Shown: positions 18,763-27,561 of the stretch, in pieces | Position numbering within the stretch: position 1 is the first letter of the stretch | Layout: each line of letters opens with the position of its first letter | Assembly (NCBI RefSeq): GCF_028595955.1 | Contig: NZ_JANHJP010000001.1 | Coordinates: forward strand, 1-64,000 | Source of the DNA: Columbia Basin potato purple top phytoplasma | GTDB lineage: Bacteria; Bacillota_I; Bacilli_A; Acholeplasmatales; Acholeplasmataceae | Reading direction: 5' to 3' | DNA length: 64,000 bases | Notes under the pieces: model-generated | What the model saw: only the letters and a program-made list of their open reading frames with translations | Told to the model about the DNA's origin: nothing | Database searches by the model: none | Program-made: the position numbers and the translations under genes

Positions 18763-19470
18763 TTAACAGTTATTAACATTATTTTCATTTGAATTTTCAT
18801 TATTATTATCAATTATGTTTTCTATTTTTGAATTATCATTTTCATCATTGCGATTGTTTGTATTTTTTGCTTTTTCGTTTGCCTTATTATCTTTATTATT
18901 CATCATTTCTTGAAAAACTTTTTTACATTCTGTTTCAATCATTTGTCTTGTTTCTTGTTTTATAGGATGAGCGATATCTACATAAACACCTTTAGAATTT
19001 TTTGTACTTGGCATTGCAATAAAAAGACTTCTTTCTCCTTCAATAATTTTAATACCATGAATCACAAAACAATTATTTATTTTAATAGAAGCTTTGGCTC
19101 TTAATCTAGTTTTACTATTTAGATGTAAATTTACTTTAACATCTGTTACTCGAAAATTATTTGTGATGTCTATATTTTGATGTGTTTTTATTTCCATTTT
19201 ATTTTCTTCTTTATCGACCATATTTTGAAAAGTTTTTTTAATATTCTCTTCAATCATTTTTCTTGTTTCTTGTTTTATAGGATGAGCAATATCTACATAA
19301 ACACCTTTAGAATTTTTTGTACTTGGCATTGCAATAAAAAGACCTTTTTCTCCTTCCATTACTTTAATATTGCGAACCACAAAACAATTGTTGAATATAA
19401 TAGATGCAATGGCTTTCAATTTGTTTTTGCTAGTATATAATAAATTTGTTCTTACACAAGTTATTTCCAT
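18763..19470 (-). CDS. spoVG: Tandem double-domain SpoVG protein
   Basis: Bacterial SpoVG is normally a single domain of about 95 residues that binds nucleic acid and regulates genes post-transcriptionally. This 235-residue protein has two SpoVG domains in one chain, ~1-88 and ~105-192. Each carries the family core: KAIASI or RAKASI, NNCFVV or NNCFVIHGIKI, LFIAMPSTKNSKGVYVDIAHPI, then a K/R-rich helix. They are joined by a short charged linker. A tail of ~43 residues is rich in Asn, Glu and Lys. The DNA of the two domains is nearly identical over 108 bases (see the repeat entry), which suggests recent duplication or gene conversion. It is upstream of the metal ATPase gene and downstream of rsmA. 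Confidence 0.9.
   Translation of the reverse strand: MEITCVRTNLLYTSKNKLKAIASIIFNNCFVVRNIKVMEGEKGLFIAMPSTKNSKGVYVDIAHPIKQETRKMIEENIKKTFQNMVDKEENKMEIKTHQNIDITNNFRVTDVKVNLHLNSKTRLRAKASIKINNCFVIHGIKIIEGERSLFIAMPSTKNSKGVYVDIAHPIKQETRQMIETECKKVFQEMMNNKDNKANEKAKNTNNRNDENDNSKIENIIDNNNENSNENNVNNC
18934..19356 (-). repeat. In-frame direct repeat inside spoVG
   Basis: Copies at 18934-19041 and 19249-19356 are 108 bases each and differ at only 4 positions. The period is 315 bases, or 105 codons. DNA outside these blocks but still inside the two SpoVG domains is clearly more diverged. The repeat encodes the LFIAMPSTKNSKGVYVDIAHPI core. Confidence 0.9.
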
Positions 19471-19580
19471 TTTAAATATATTCCTTATTAGTATTTACTT
19501 TTTTTATTTATATTTGAATTAAAAATCATTAATTTTAATTACTATAAATTATATTAACATAATTATTAAAAAATATAATT

Positions 19581-20435
19581 TTAATTTGTTTTTTCTTTAT
19601 TTATTATATTTATTTTGTTTAAATTAAAAAAATAAAAAAAAAGAGAAGTTATTTCTTTGAATTTGTCAATATCTATTTCTTCTGCTCTAATATTTAATGA
19701 AATGTTATTTTTTTGAAAAAACATTGAAATTTCTTTCTTACAAATATGAAAATTTTGACTTAAATTATTGATTAAAAATTTTCTTTTTTGTTTAAAAGCC
19801 GCTTTAATAAAGGGATAAAACATTTTTTCCAAAAATATTTTATCTTTTTCATCTAATTCAAATTTATCAAATTTTAAAACAATACCATCTACTTTAGGTT
19901 GAGGGAAAAACATATTTTTTTTTATTATTTTAATTTTAGTCACACGAGTTAAAGATTTTATAAAAACACTTAAAGCATTATAATTTTTGTTTTTTTCGTT
20001 GGATAAAATCCTTAATCCTACTTCTTTTTGGATCATAATAGTAAAAGTTTTTATTTGAGGCAAAAATAAAATTTTAAATAAAAGAGGAGTCGTGATATAA
20101 TAAGGCAAATTACCTATCAAAACTATTTCTTCTTTAGGGAAGTATTTTTCAAAATCTGCTTCTAAATTACGTGATAAAAAATTATCATAAATAATATTAA
20201 TTTTTGGATTATTCTCAAAATTTAAAAAAAATTTTAAATCTTGATCAATTTCATAAGCTAAAATTTTTTTAGCTTTATTTAATATCAAACGAGTTAAAAC
20301 ACCTTTGCCTGGTCCAATTTCTACAACATTTTTATTTTCTATATCAGCTGCTTTAACGATCATTTTTAATAAATTAATATCATTTAAAAAATTTTGTCCG
20401 TATTTTTTTTTGAATATATGTTTGTTTTTATTCAT
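19581..20435 (-). CDS. rsmA: 16S rRNA dimethyladenosine transferase (RsmA/KsgA)
   Basis: RsmA dimethylates two adjacent adenines near the 3' end of 16S rRNA, a late ribosome-assembly step. The start KKYGQNFLNDINLLKMIV is typical. The S-adenosylmethionine site is VEIGPGKGVLTRLIL (~40), and the catalytic motif NLPYYITTPLL (~112) matches the family NLPY. The C-terminal domain is helical and basic. Length (284 residues) is normal. The first codons overlap the end of the upstream HD-domain gene by 8 bases, so the two are probably translated together. Confidence 0.95.
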   Translation of the reverse strand: MNKNKHIFKKKYGQNFLNDINLLKMIVKAADIENKNVVEIGPGKGVLTRLILNKAKKILAYEIDQDLKFFLNFENNPKINIIYDNFLSRNLEADFEKYFPKEEIVLIGNLPYYITTPLLFKILFLPQIKTFTIMIQKEVGLRILSNEKNKNYNALSVFIKSLTRVTKIKIIKKNMFFPQPKVDGIVLKFDKFELDEKDKIFLEKMFYPFIKAAFKQKRKFLINNLSQNFHICKKEISMFFQKNNISLNIRAEEIDIDKFKEITSLFFYFFNLNKINIINKEKTN

Positions 20436-21699
20436 TTTTATATTTTCTATAAAAAAATTTTGAATCTGTTTTTTGTAAATTTTTATCTTGCAAACGTCTA
20501 CTTAATAAATTAATGATGGGGGATTCCTTGCTTAAAGTAGTAGTGTTTTGTTGTTTAAAATCTTTGTAAATTAGAATATTATCGCCAATATTATTTTTAT
20601 TTTCTTTATAAATAATCGATGTAATTTTTTTATCATCATAAGTATAATAATTTACTTCATCGATTTTATAATGATTTTTAATTTCTTGAATTTTTTGTTG
20701 ATTTTCTTTGTTAATATCTAAATAAGACCAAATGTTACGATTTAAAAAATCATTGCATAAATTAATTAAAATATTATCTTTTTCTGTTTTTAAATAAAAA
20801 ATTAAAACATGCATATAGAAATCATCAATATTTAAATAATTATAAATATCATCAGGTTTATTTATAAATTTTTCTAAAATCGAAATAACATCTGAACATT
20901 GAAATTTATATTTGTTTTTAAATAAAAAATCAATTCTTTTAAAAATTTGTTCTAAAATAACTGAAAAACCTATTACTTTAGTATGATAATACACTCTGCA
21001 ATACATATGATAACGATTGATTAAGTAATTTTCTATAGAAGTTATACTGCTTTTTTTAAAAACGATGTTGTTGTTTTTTTTATCTATTTCCATACTTCTG
21101 ATTAAAAGATCAGAATCAATATATCCATAACTTACTCCTGTAAAAAAGGCATCTCTTCTTAAATAATCTAAACGATCAAAATCTAATTGACTAGATAAAA
21201 GTTGTTCAATTAATTTAAATTTACCTTCTTTGTTTATGATAGAAGCAACATCATTTTTAAAATTAAGATCTATTTTATTTAAAATATTATTGATTTCCTT
21301 GTGTTCCAAAATTATTTTGGCACTTTGTTTTTCGTGGTTTGTTTTAAAAATAATTTCAAAAGTATGAGAATAAGAACCATGTCCTATATCATGTAATAAA
21401 GCTGAAGTTAATAAAAGCATTTTAGTTCTATGGTCAAATATATTTATCAAAATATTATTATTTATTTCTAAAAATCTTCTAGCTAATTCATAAACCCCTA
21501 AACTATGATTAAAACGTGATTGTTCGGCGCAACCAAAAATCATATGTACAAAACTTAATTGTTTTATTCTTCTTAGTCTTTGCATAGGACTAGTATCAAT
21601 TAATTTTTTTAAAAAAAGATAATTGATGTATATATATCCATAAATAGAATCACTAAAAACTTCAGGTTTTTTTAATTCTTCTGGTTTATTATAATTCAT
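20428..21699 (-). CDS. HD-domain phosphohydrolase (YwfO/dNTPase-like)
   Basis: A 423-residue HD-superfamily protein. Metal-binding residues are visible as RFNHSLGVYELARR (~63) and LLHDIGHGSYSHTFE (~100), with a later Asp in SSQLDFDRLDYLRRD. The N-terminal VFSDSIYGYIYI and QRLRRIKQLSF are typical of the Bacillus YwfO / SAMHD1-like group, which hydrolyses dNTPs or related nucleotides. The true substrate is unknown. It overlaps rsmA by 8 bases. The last ~100 residues are less conserved and charged. Confidence 0.78.
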   Translation of the reverse strand: MNYNKPEELKKPEVFSDSIYGYIYINYLFLKKLIDTSPMQRLRRIKQLSFVHMIFGCAEQSRFNHSLGVYELARRFLEINNNILINIFDHRTKMLLLTSALLHDIGHGSYSHTFEIIFKTNHEKQSAKIILEHKEINNILNKIDLNFKNDVASIINKEGKFKLIEQLLSSQLDFDRLDYLRRDAFFTGVSYGYIDSDLLIRSMEIDKKNNNIVFKKSSITSIENYLINRYHMYCRVYYHTKVIGFSVILEQIFKRIDFLFKNKYKFQCSDVISILEKFINKPDDIYNYLNIDDFYMHVLIFYLKTEKDNILINLCNDFLNRNIWSYLDINKENQQKIQEIKNHYKIDEVNYYTYDDKKITSIIYKENKNNIGDNILIYKDFKQQNTTTLSKESPIINLLSRRLQDKNLQKTDSKFFYRKYKNE

Positions 21700-21810
21700 A
21701 AATATTATTTAACATTTCAATAAAATTTCTTTCCAAAGATTCATTTTATTATATATTACTTTATTTTTTTGAAATTATAAAAAATTTAGATTTTTAATAA
21801 TAAATAATAA

Positions 21811-22398
21811 TTAAATTATTTTAGGATTAATTAATTTTGCTTTATCACCTGTTTTTAATAAAAAAGCACTAGCATCATCAGTATCTAAATGACATTCTAA
21901 AGAAAAATTTTTATCTACACGACATAAAACATTACCCAAAATACCTGATTTAATTCCGTCGATTTCAATATTTACTACTTGTTTATCAAAAACATTAAAT
22001 TCATTAGCTTCTTCTAATGAAAAATGAATATGTCTATCAGCAATAATCACTCCTTCTTTAATTTCAACTTTGCCTTTCGGCCCTATTAAAGTAGCTGAAG
22101 CTGAATTTTTAATATCACCTGAAGATCTCACAGGAGCTTCAAATTTACATCTTAAATTATCACTTTGGCTTATTTCTATTTGATCTAAATTTCTAACTGG
22201 ACCTAAAATGCGAACATTTTTTAAAATTTGTCCTGATGAACTCATGATATCAATTTTTTCTTCAGAAGCATATTGTCCTTTTTGTTTTAAATCTTTGAAA
22301 AAAGTTAATTTATAATTTGGAGTTCCAAATAAAATATCTAATGTTTTTTGAGATAAATGTGCATGTCTACCCGAAATTCCTAATGTTATTAATTTCAT
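21811..22398 (-). CDS. pduL: PduL-type phosphate acyltransferase
   Basis: PduL swaps CoA for phosphate on acyl groups (acetyl-CoA + Pi to acetyl-P + CoA, or the propionyl equivalent) and can replace Pta. Metal-binding motifs of its two barrel repeats are visible: GISGRHAHLSQ near the start and VIIADRHIHFS at ~130. VGIDIKSGI-like and GNVLCRVD segments follow. I start at the ATG at 22398, which has an AAAAGGA site about 10 bases upstream; a longer frame to 22446 adds 16 unlikely residues. There are no microcompartment shell genes nearby and no encapsulation tail. It most likely serves the cytosolic route from pyruvate dehydrogenase to acetyl-phosphate. Acetate kinase is not in this window. Confidence 0.85.
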   Translation of the reverse strand: MKLITLGISGRHAHLSQKTLDILFGTPNYKLTFFKDLKQKGQYASEEKIDIMSSSGQILKNVRILGPVRNLDQIEISQSDNLRCKFEAPVRSSGDIKNSASATLIGPKGKVEIKEGVIIADRHIHFSLEEANEFNVFDKQVVNIEIDGIKSGILGNVLCRVDKNFSLECHLDTDDASAFLLKTGDKAKLINPKII

Positions 22399-22572
22399 AA
22401 ATTTAATTATCCTTTTTTGATTATTTGATTCTTCATTTATATACATTTAAAATGCAATTTATTATTTATAAATTTAAATTTGAAATTGTTATATTTAAAT
22501 GATTATTTAAATATTATATAAATAATATAACACAAATATACTTTAAAAGTGACTTTTTTTATTTTTTATGAA

Positions 22573-24237
22573 TTAGGAGGAGGTTTTTTTATTTAATATA
22601 GATTCAAAACTGTTTTTGTCTAATTTAAAATATTCACATTTTTTATCATTCAATTTTAGTTCATTAAAGTCTTTTTTATTCATTTTATTTTGTGTTTTTA
22701 ATTTTCTTTTTAATTCTTGGAATATTTGTTTATATTCTTCTTCTGTACCATATTTTTCCATAATATGTTTAGCTATTATATATGAATTGTTAATAATATT
22801 ATTTATTTCTTCTGTCTGGCGACCTTCTGATATAATATTTTCTGTTATAATTTTTGTCTTGTCAGAGTTTAATTTAAAACACATACCTAATTCTTGAACC
22901 ATACGGTTCGCTAATGCTCTAGCTTTTTTTAAATCATCTGAAGAACCAGAACTAATATTATTTGATCGGAATATTGCTTCTGCTGCCCTTCCTCCTAATA
23001 AAATAATAATACGCTCAATTAGGTCACTTTGAGTTGGCAAAATTATTTCATTTTTAGAATTAGATATTGTGTAACCACCTATTTGTCCTTTAGATTCTAC
23101 GTTAATGCGATTTACTTCTATACCTAAAGCTTTAGTTACTAAAGCATGACCTAATTCATGTTCAATAATTTTGTCTTTATCTTCTTCAGATTGTTCTTTT
23201 TCGTTTTGAACTCCCATTTGTATTGTGTCAAAAGCATTATATAAATCGTCTATTTGTATATTTTCCTTATCAGGAGCTAATTTAATTGTTTCTTTTATTA
23301 AAGAATTTATATCTGAGGTAGTTAAAAAAGCGCTTGATAAAGTGTTTAATAGTCCTTGATCATCTTTTTCTAAAAGTTTATTTATTGTTTTGAATTTAAT
23401 TTTGTTTTTACTTAAGAAAAATTTAATAAGTTGTTGTATTTCTTTTTTATTCGGATGCCCTAAATAAATTTTTTTACCTAAGCGACCTTCTCTAATTAAA
23501 GCATTATCTAATAGTTCTTCTCTATTGGTAGAACCGAACACAATACCATATGGCTCATTATTAGAGTTAAATCCATCTATTTCACTTAATAGAGCATTTA
23601 ATGTGTTTTCCGATTCAATATTAGCAGAATTTCCATCAGAACTTCTTTTTCTACCTATCGAATCTATTTCATCAATAAAAATAAAAAAATATTTTTTCTT
23701 TTCTTTATTAGCTTCTTTTTTAGCAGTTTCAAAAAGACTTCTAATACGCAAAGCACCTACTCCTACATATTTTTCCACTAAATCTGAACCATTAACAATA
23801 AAAAAAGGAGCATGTTTTTGAATAGAACCAGCTAAACATTTGGCTAAATAAGTTTTTCCTGTACCTGGCGGTCCATGCAACAAAAATCCTCTCGGAATAT
23901 TTTCGCTTTGTTCTTTGATATTTTGAATTAATTTTTTTATATCATTTTTTACAGAATCAAAACCATGAAAATCATGCATTGTTAATATATTATTTTTAAC
24001 TTTTTTATCTAATGCCCATTGCACGTTTGACTGATCATTTGAAAATAAATTTTTATTATTTTTTATTTGAATTACAAGTCCAAAAAATAGAATAATCATT
24101 AAAATATTTAAAATAATACTACTAATTTTTTGAACTAATGATAAAACATCTTTTTTATTTTGTTGGAAGAATATTTCAGGTTCTTTTTTTGGATTAAATT
24201 CTTTATTTGGTCTTGGAAATTGTGGTTCGAAATTCAT
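22573..24237 (-). CDS. ftsH: Membrane AAA+ metalloprotease FtsH/HflB
   Basis: A 554-residue ATP-dependent zinc protease that degrades membrane and regulatory proteins. Only one membrane segment is visible, at residues ~41-60. The canonical protein has two, with an extracytoplasmic loop between them. Walker A is HGPPGTGKTYLA (~118), the pore loop YVGVGALRIRSLFE, Walker B FIFIDEID, and the second region of homology ends in IREGRLG. The zinc site is EHELGHALV (~359), with a third ligand in SSDDLKKA. With a single segment the orientation of the ATPase half is unclear. Phytoplasma FtsH homologues are often multiple and have been discussed as virulence-linked. The stop overlaps no gene; the start overlaps the upstream exonuclease stop by 4 bases. 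Confidence 0.93.
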   Translation of the reverse strand: MNFEPQFPRPNKEFNPKKEPEIFFQQNKKDVLSLVQKISSIILNILMIILFFGLVIQIKNNKNLFSNDQSNVQWALDKKVKNNILTMHDFHGFDSVKNDIKKLIQNIKEQSENIPRGFLLHGPPGTGKTYLAKCLAGSIQKHAPFFIVNGSDLVEKYVGVGALRIRSLFETAKKEANKEKKKYFFIFIDEIDSIGRKRSSDGNSANIESENTLNALLSEIDGFNSNNEPYGIVFGSTNREELLDNALIREGRLGKKIYLGHPNKKEIQQLIKFFLSKNKIKFKTINKLLEKDDQGLLNTLSSAFLTTSDINSLIKETIKLAPDKENIQIDDLYNAFDTIQMGVQNEKEQSEEDKDKIIEHELGHALVTKALGIEVNRINVESKGQIGGYTISNSKNEIILPTQSDLIERIIILLGGRAAEAIFRSNNISSGSSDDLKKARALANRMVQELGMCFKLNSDKTKIITENIISEGRQTEEINNIINNSYIIAKHIMEKYGTEEEYKQIFQELKRKLKTQNKMNKKDFNELKLNDKKCEYFKLDKNSFESILNKKTSS

Positions 24238-25097
24238 AATTCAATATTGCCTTTTTTTAATTTATATTTTTCTAAAAAAGTTTTTAATAAAAATATATTT
24301 TTATTTTGAATTTTAGTTTGAGTATAATCAAAAGATAAAGGGACAAATTTGTTAATAGTTACTAAAACACGATTAAAAAAAATTTCTTTTTTAAATTGAA
24401 TCAATTTAGTTCTTATTTTTGAATTGATTTGTTCTAAATTATTAAAAATGTTTTCTAAATTATTAAATTTATTTAATAATTTAGTAGCAGTTTTAGGCCC
24501 TATTGAAGGAACACCTTTAATATTATCCGAACTATCACCTGTTAAACTTTTAAAATCAATTATTTGATTTGCTTTTAAAAAAAATTCATTTTCTAACATT
24601 TGAGAATTATAATAAATAACTTTTGTCAAACCTTGTTTAATTAAACCAACTGTAATATTACAATTTATTAATTGAAGTAAATCTTTGTCACTAGATAAAA
24701 TAAGAACAGAAATATTATTTTGACTTGCTTGATTAGCGATGGTACCAATAATATCATCTGCTTCATAACCATCTTGAGAATAATGATGGATCCCTGATAA
24801 TGTTAAATATTCTTTTATTAAATAGATTTGATTAATTAAAGATTCTGGCGTTTTTAGACGACCTTTTTTATAATCTTCATAAAGTGTATGTTTTTGTGTT
24901 TTATGTTTAGAATCGAAAGCGACACAAATATGATTTTCGGTTTTTTCTAAAATTTTTTTAAACATATTTATAAAAACTATTAATGCGTTTATATCTTCGC
25001 CTTCATTGTTTTGCATTAATTTGACTTTTTTATAATAAGTAGCGTAATAAGCCCTAAAAACTAAAGAATTACCATCTACCAGAACTATTTTACGCAT
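24234..25097 (-). CDS. Stand-alone 5'-3' exonuclease (Pol I N-terminal domain homologue)
   Basis: A 287-residue flap nuclease equal to the N-terminal domain of DNA polymerase I, without polymerase or 3'-5' exonuclease domains. Such proteins remove RNA primers and flaps from Okazaki fragments. Acidic metal-site residues are seen in VDGNSLVFRAYYATY, VAFDSKH, YEADDIIGTIA, ILSSDKDLLQL and LTGDSSDNIKGVPSIGPKTA, the last with the helix-hairpin-helix that follows. A free-standing form is common in mollicutes. It overlaps ftsH by 4 bases, so the two are likely co-translated. Confidence 0.92.
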   Translation of the reverse strand: MRKIVLVDGNSLVFRAYYATYYKKVKLMQNNEGEDINALIVFINMFKKILEKTENHICVAFDSKHKTQKHTLYEDYKKGRLKTPESLINQIYLIKEYLTLSGIHHYSQDGYEADDIIGTIANQASQNNISVLILSSDKDLLQLINCNITVGLIKQGLTKVIYYNSQMLENEFFLKANQIIDFKSLTGDSSDNIKGVPSIGPKTATKLLNKFNNLENIFNNLEQINSKIRTKLIQFKKEIFFNRVLVTINKFVPLSFDYTQTKIQNKNIFLLKTFLEKYKLKKGNIEL

Positions 25098-25149
25098 ATT
25101 TTTTTTATATTTTGTCTCCGTAAATAAATGTTTATCAAAAAAATTATTT

Positions 25150-26499
25150 TTAATTTAAAAATTTATTTAATAAATCTTCAGGATTATTTAGTTCATTTGA
25201 ATCTAAATTCCCTATTTGTTTAGATATTTGTTTTTGTTTTTGAATAAAAATTATTAAATTATTTATGTCACTCATTTGATTACCTGATCCTTTAATAATT
25301 CTTGTTCTTCTTCTGTTATTTTCTTCAATTAATTTAGGGTTTAATTTTTCTTCTTCGGTCATACTTTGTATAATAGATTTAAATTTTTTAATAATATCAT
25401 TTTCTAAAAAAGGTATTTGTTTTATTTTAGAACTGATCCCTGGCATGAAATTTAATATTTTTTTAATAGATCCTATTTTGCTCAATAAATTAAGTTGTTT
25501 CATTAGATCATTATAATTATAATCATTTTCTAAAATTCTATTTAAAACCTGTTTATCTTGTTTTGTATTTATTTTTTCTTTTACATTTTCCATTAGAGTT
25601 AAAATATCGCCCATACCTAAAATTCTAGAAATCATACGTTCTGGATGGAAAATTTCAAAATTATCATCATTATGTTTTTCTGAAGAAGAAGTGAATTTGA
25701 TAGGTAATTTAGTGACATATTTCATTGATAAAGCTGCCCCACCTTTAGCATCTGAATCCATTTTTGTTAAAATTATTCCTGTAGCTTGTATTTGTTGATG
25801 GAATTGTTTAGCTATATTAACAGCTTGTTGACCTAAAAGGGAATCAGCTACAATTAATATTTCTGAAGGATTATATTTGTGTTTAATATTTTGTATTTCT
25901 TCTATCATTTTAGGGTCAATAGTTAAACGTCCAGCTGTATCAATGATAACTACTTCAAAATTCTTTTGTTTAGCATATTTTATACCATTTTCAATAATAT
26001 TTAAAGTTTTTTCATTTTCTTGAGAAAATACTTCAATATTAATGTTTTCTCCGATATATTTTAATTGTTCTATCGCTCCGAATCTATAAGTATCAGCAGC
26101 AATTAATAAAGTTTTTTTGTTAAGTTTCTTTTGTATAAAAAAAGATAATTTGCCGGCTGTTGTTGTTTTACCGCTTCCTTGTAAACCTATTAAAAGAATA
26201 ATATTTAAATTTCTATTTAAATTTAAAGCGGTATTTTTGTGACCTAAAATAATTGTTAAAATATTTTTTATAATTTTGATAATTTGTTCTTGTGGTTTAA
26301 TCCCTTTAAGAATTTCTTGTCCTAAAGTTTTTTGTTTTATTAATTCATTAAATTCAGTTATAACTTCGTAACTAACATCTGATTCTAATAAAGCTAAACG
26401 AATATCTTTCATTATTGCTTCAAAATCTTGTTCATTAATAAATTTTTTGCCTTTAATTTTGTTTATTATTTTAGAAAAACCATTACTTAAAAAACTCAT
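25150..26499 (-). CDS. ffh: Signal recognition particle protein Ffh (SRP54)
   Basis: Ffh binds signal sequences on the ribosome with SRP RNA and delivers them to FtsY. The N domain covers ~1-90. The G domain shows GLQGSGKTTTAGKL (~107), DTYRFGAIEQLK, DTAGRL and TKMDSDAKGGAALS. The C-terminal M domain, which binds RNA and signal peptides, includes MPGISSKIKQIP and RRRTRIIKGSGNQMSDIN. At 449 residues the length is normal, although the M domain is less Met-rich than usual. ftsY lies 23 bases upstream in the same direction. The SRP RNA gene itself is not seen in the window. Confidence 0.96.
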   Translation of the reverse strand: MSFLSNGFSKIINKIKGKKFINEQDFEAIMKDIRLALLESDVSYEVITEFNELIKQKTLGQEILKGIKPQEQIIKIIKNILTIILGHKNTALNLNRNLNIILLIGLQGSGKTTTAGKLSFFIQKKLNKKTLLIAADTYRFGAIEQLKYIGENINIEVFSQENEKTLNIIENGIKYAKQKNFEVVIIDTAGRLTIDPKMIEEIQNIKHKYNPSEILIVADSLLGQQAVNIAKQFHQQIQATGIILTKMDSDAKGGAALSMKYVTKLPIKFTSSSEKHNDDNFEIFHPERMISRILGMGDILTLMENVKEKINTKQDKQVLNRILENDYNYNDLMKQLNLLSKIGSIKKILNFMPGISSKIKQIPFLENDIIKKFKSIIQSMTEEEKLNPKLIEENNRRRTRIIKGSGNQMSDINNLIIFIQKQKQISKQIGNLDSNELNNPEDLLNKFLN

Positions 26500-26522
26500 T
26501 TTATTTCGTTTATAACCCCTTT

Positions 26523-27497
26523 CTAGTTATTATTAATTTCAAAATTATAATCAAATAAAGTATGGATATAATGATTAATATCGAATTCTATTAAATCATT
26601 AGCTTTTTCGCCAATACCTATATATTCAGTGGGCAAATTATAAATATGTTTTGTAGTTAAAATCAACCCCCCTTTACCTATTCCATCAAGTTTAGTCAAA
26701 ATAATACCTGTTAAAGGGACTACTTGGTTAAATACTTCTATTTGTTTCAATCCGTTTTGTCCAGTCATAGCATCTAAAATTAGAAAAGTTTTATGAGGAC
26801 CTTCAGGAAATATTTTACCAATAACTCTTTTAATTTTTTCTAATTCTTTCATTAAATTAACTTTATTTTCTAATCTTCCTGAAGTATCACATAAAATTAT
26901 ATCAAAATTATTATTGTTTGCGTAAGTTAAAGCTTCAAAAAATAGACTAGAAGGGGATATATGCCCTTTTTTATAAAAAACTTCGTTATTTGTTTTTTCT
27001 CCCCATATTTTTAATTGTTCTATAGCACCAGTTCTAAAAGTGTCTCCAGCAACTAATAAAATTTTTTTGCCTTTTGCTTTAAATTGGAAAGCTAATTTTC
27101 CAATAGTTGTTGTTTTGCCTACTCCATTTGCACCAACAAATAAAAAAACTTGTTTTTTGTGTTTTGAGGTATTTATATTTTTTTGTTCTATGCATTCATT
27201 GCCTTTTTGATAAAAAGAGATAAGTTCGTTTTTTATTAAAGTTAATAATTGTTTAGATTTTGAAATTTTTTTTTCTTGAATTTTTTGTTTGAATTGTTGA
27301 ATCAAATAAGAAGAAGTTTTTACTCCTATATCTGATTTAATAAATAAAATTTCTAAATCATTTAATAAAGATAAATCAATATTTTCTTTTTGTAAAATAA
27401 CTTGAACCCATTGATTAAAATTATATTCTAATTTTTGTATTCCTAATAAATTTTGTTTATTTTTTTTTTTTAAAATTTTTTTTATGAAATTAAACAT
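26523..27497 (-). CDS. ftsY: SRP receptor FtsY
   Basis: FtsY is the membrane-associated receptor that docks SRP-ribosome complexes to the Sec translocon. This 324-residue protein has a short basic N-terminus in place of a long acidic A domain. The NG domain follows: GANGVGKTTTIGKLA (~120), DTFRTGAIEQLKIWGE, DTSGRL (where DTAGRL is usual) and TKLDGIGKGGLI. The pairing with ffh 23 bases downstream supports the assignment. The Ala-to-Ser change in the G3 motif is conservative. Confidence 0.95.
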   Translation of the reverse strand: MFNFIKKILKKKNKQNLLGIQKLEYNFNQWVQVILQKENIDLSLLNDLEILFIKSDIGVKTSSYLIQQFKQKIQEKKISKSKQLLTLIKNELISFYQKGNECIEQKNINTSKHKKQVFLFVGANGVGKTTTIGKLAFQFKAKGKKILLVAGDTFRTGAIEQLKIWGEKTNNEVFYKKGHISPSSLFFEALTYANNNNFDIILCDTSGRLENKVNLMKELEKIKRVIGKIFPEGPHKTFLILDAMTGQNGLKQIEVFNQVVPLTGIILTKLDGIGKGGLILTTKHIYNLPTEYIGIGEKANDLIEFDINHYIHTLFDYNFEINNN

Positions 27498-27561
27498 AAA
27501 TACACCTTTTTTTATATATTATTTTAAAGAAAGTTATTGAAACTTAAATTAATAATTTTGA

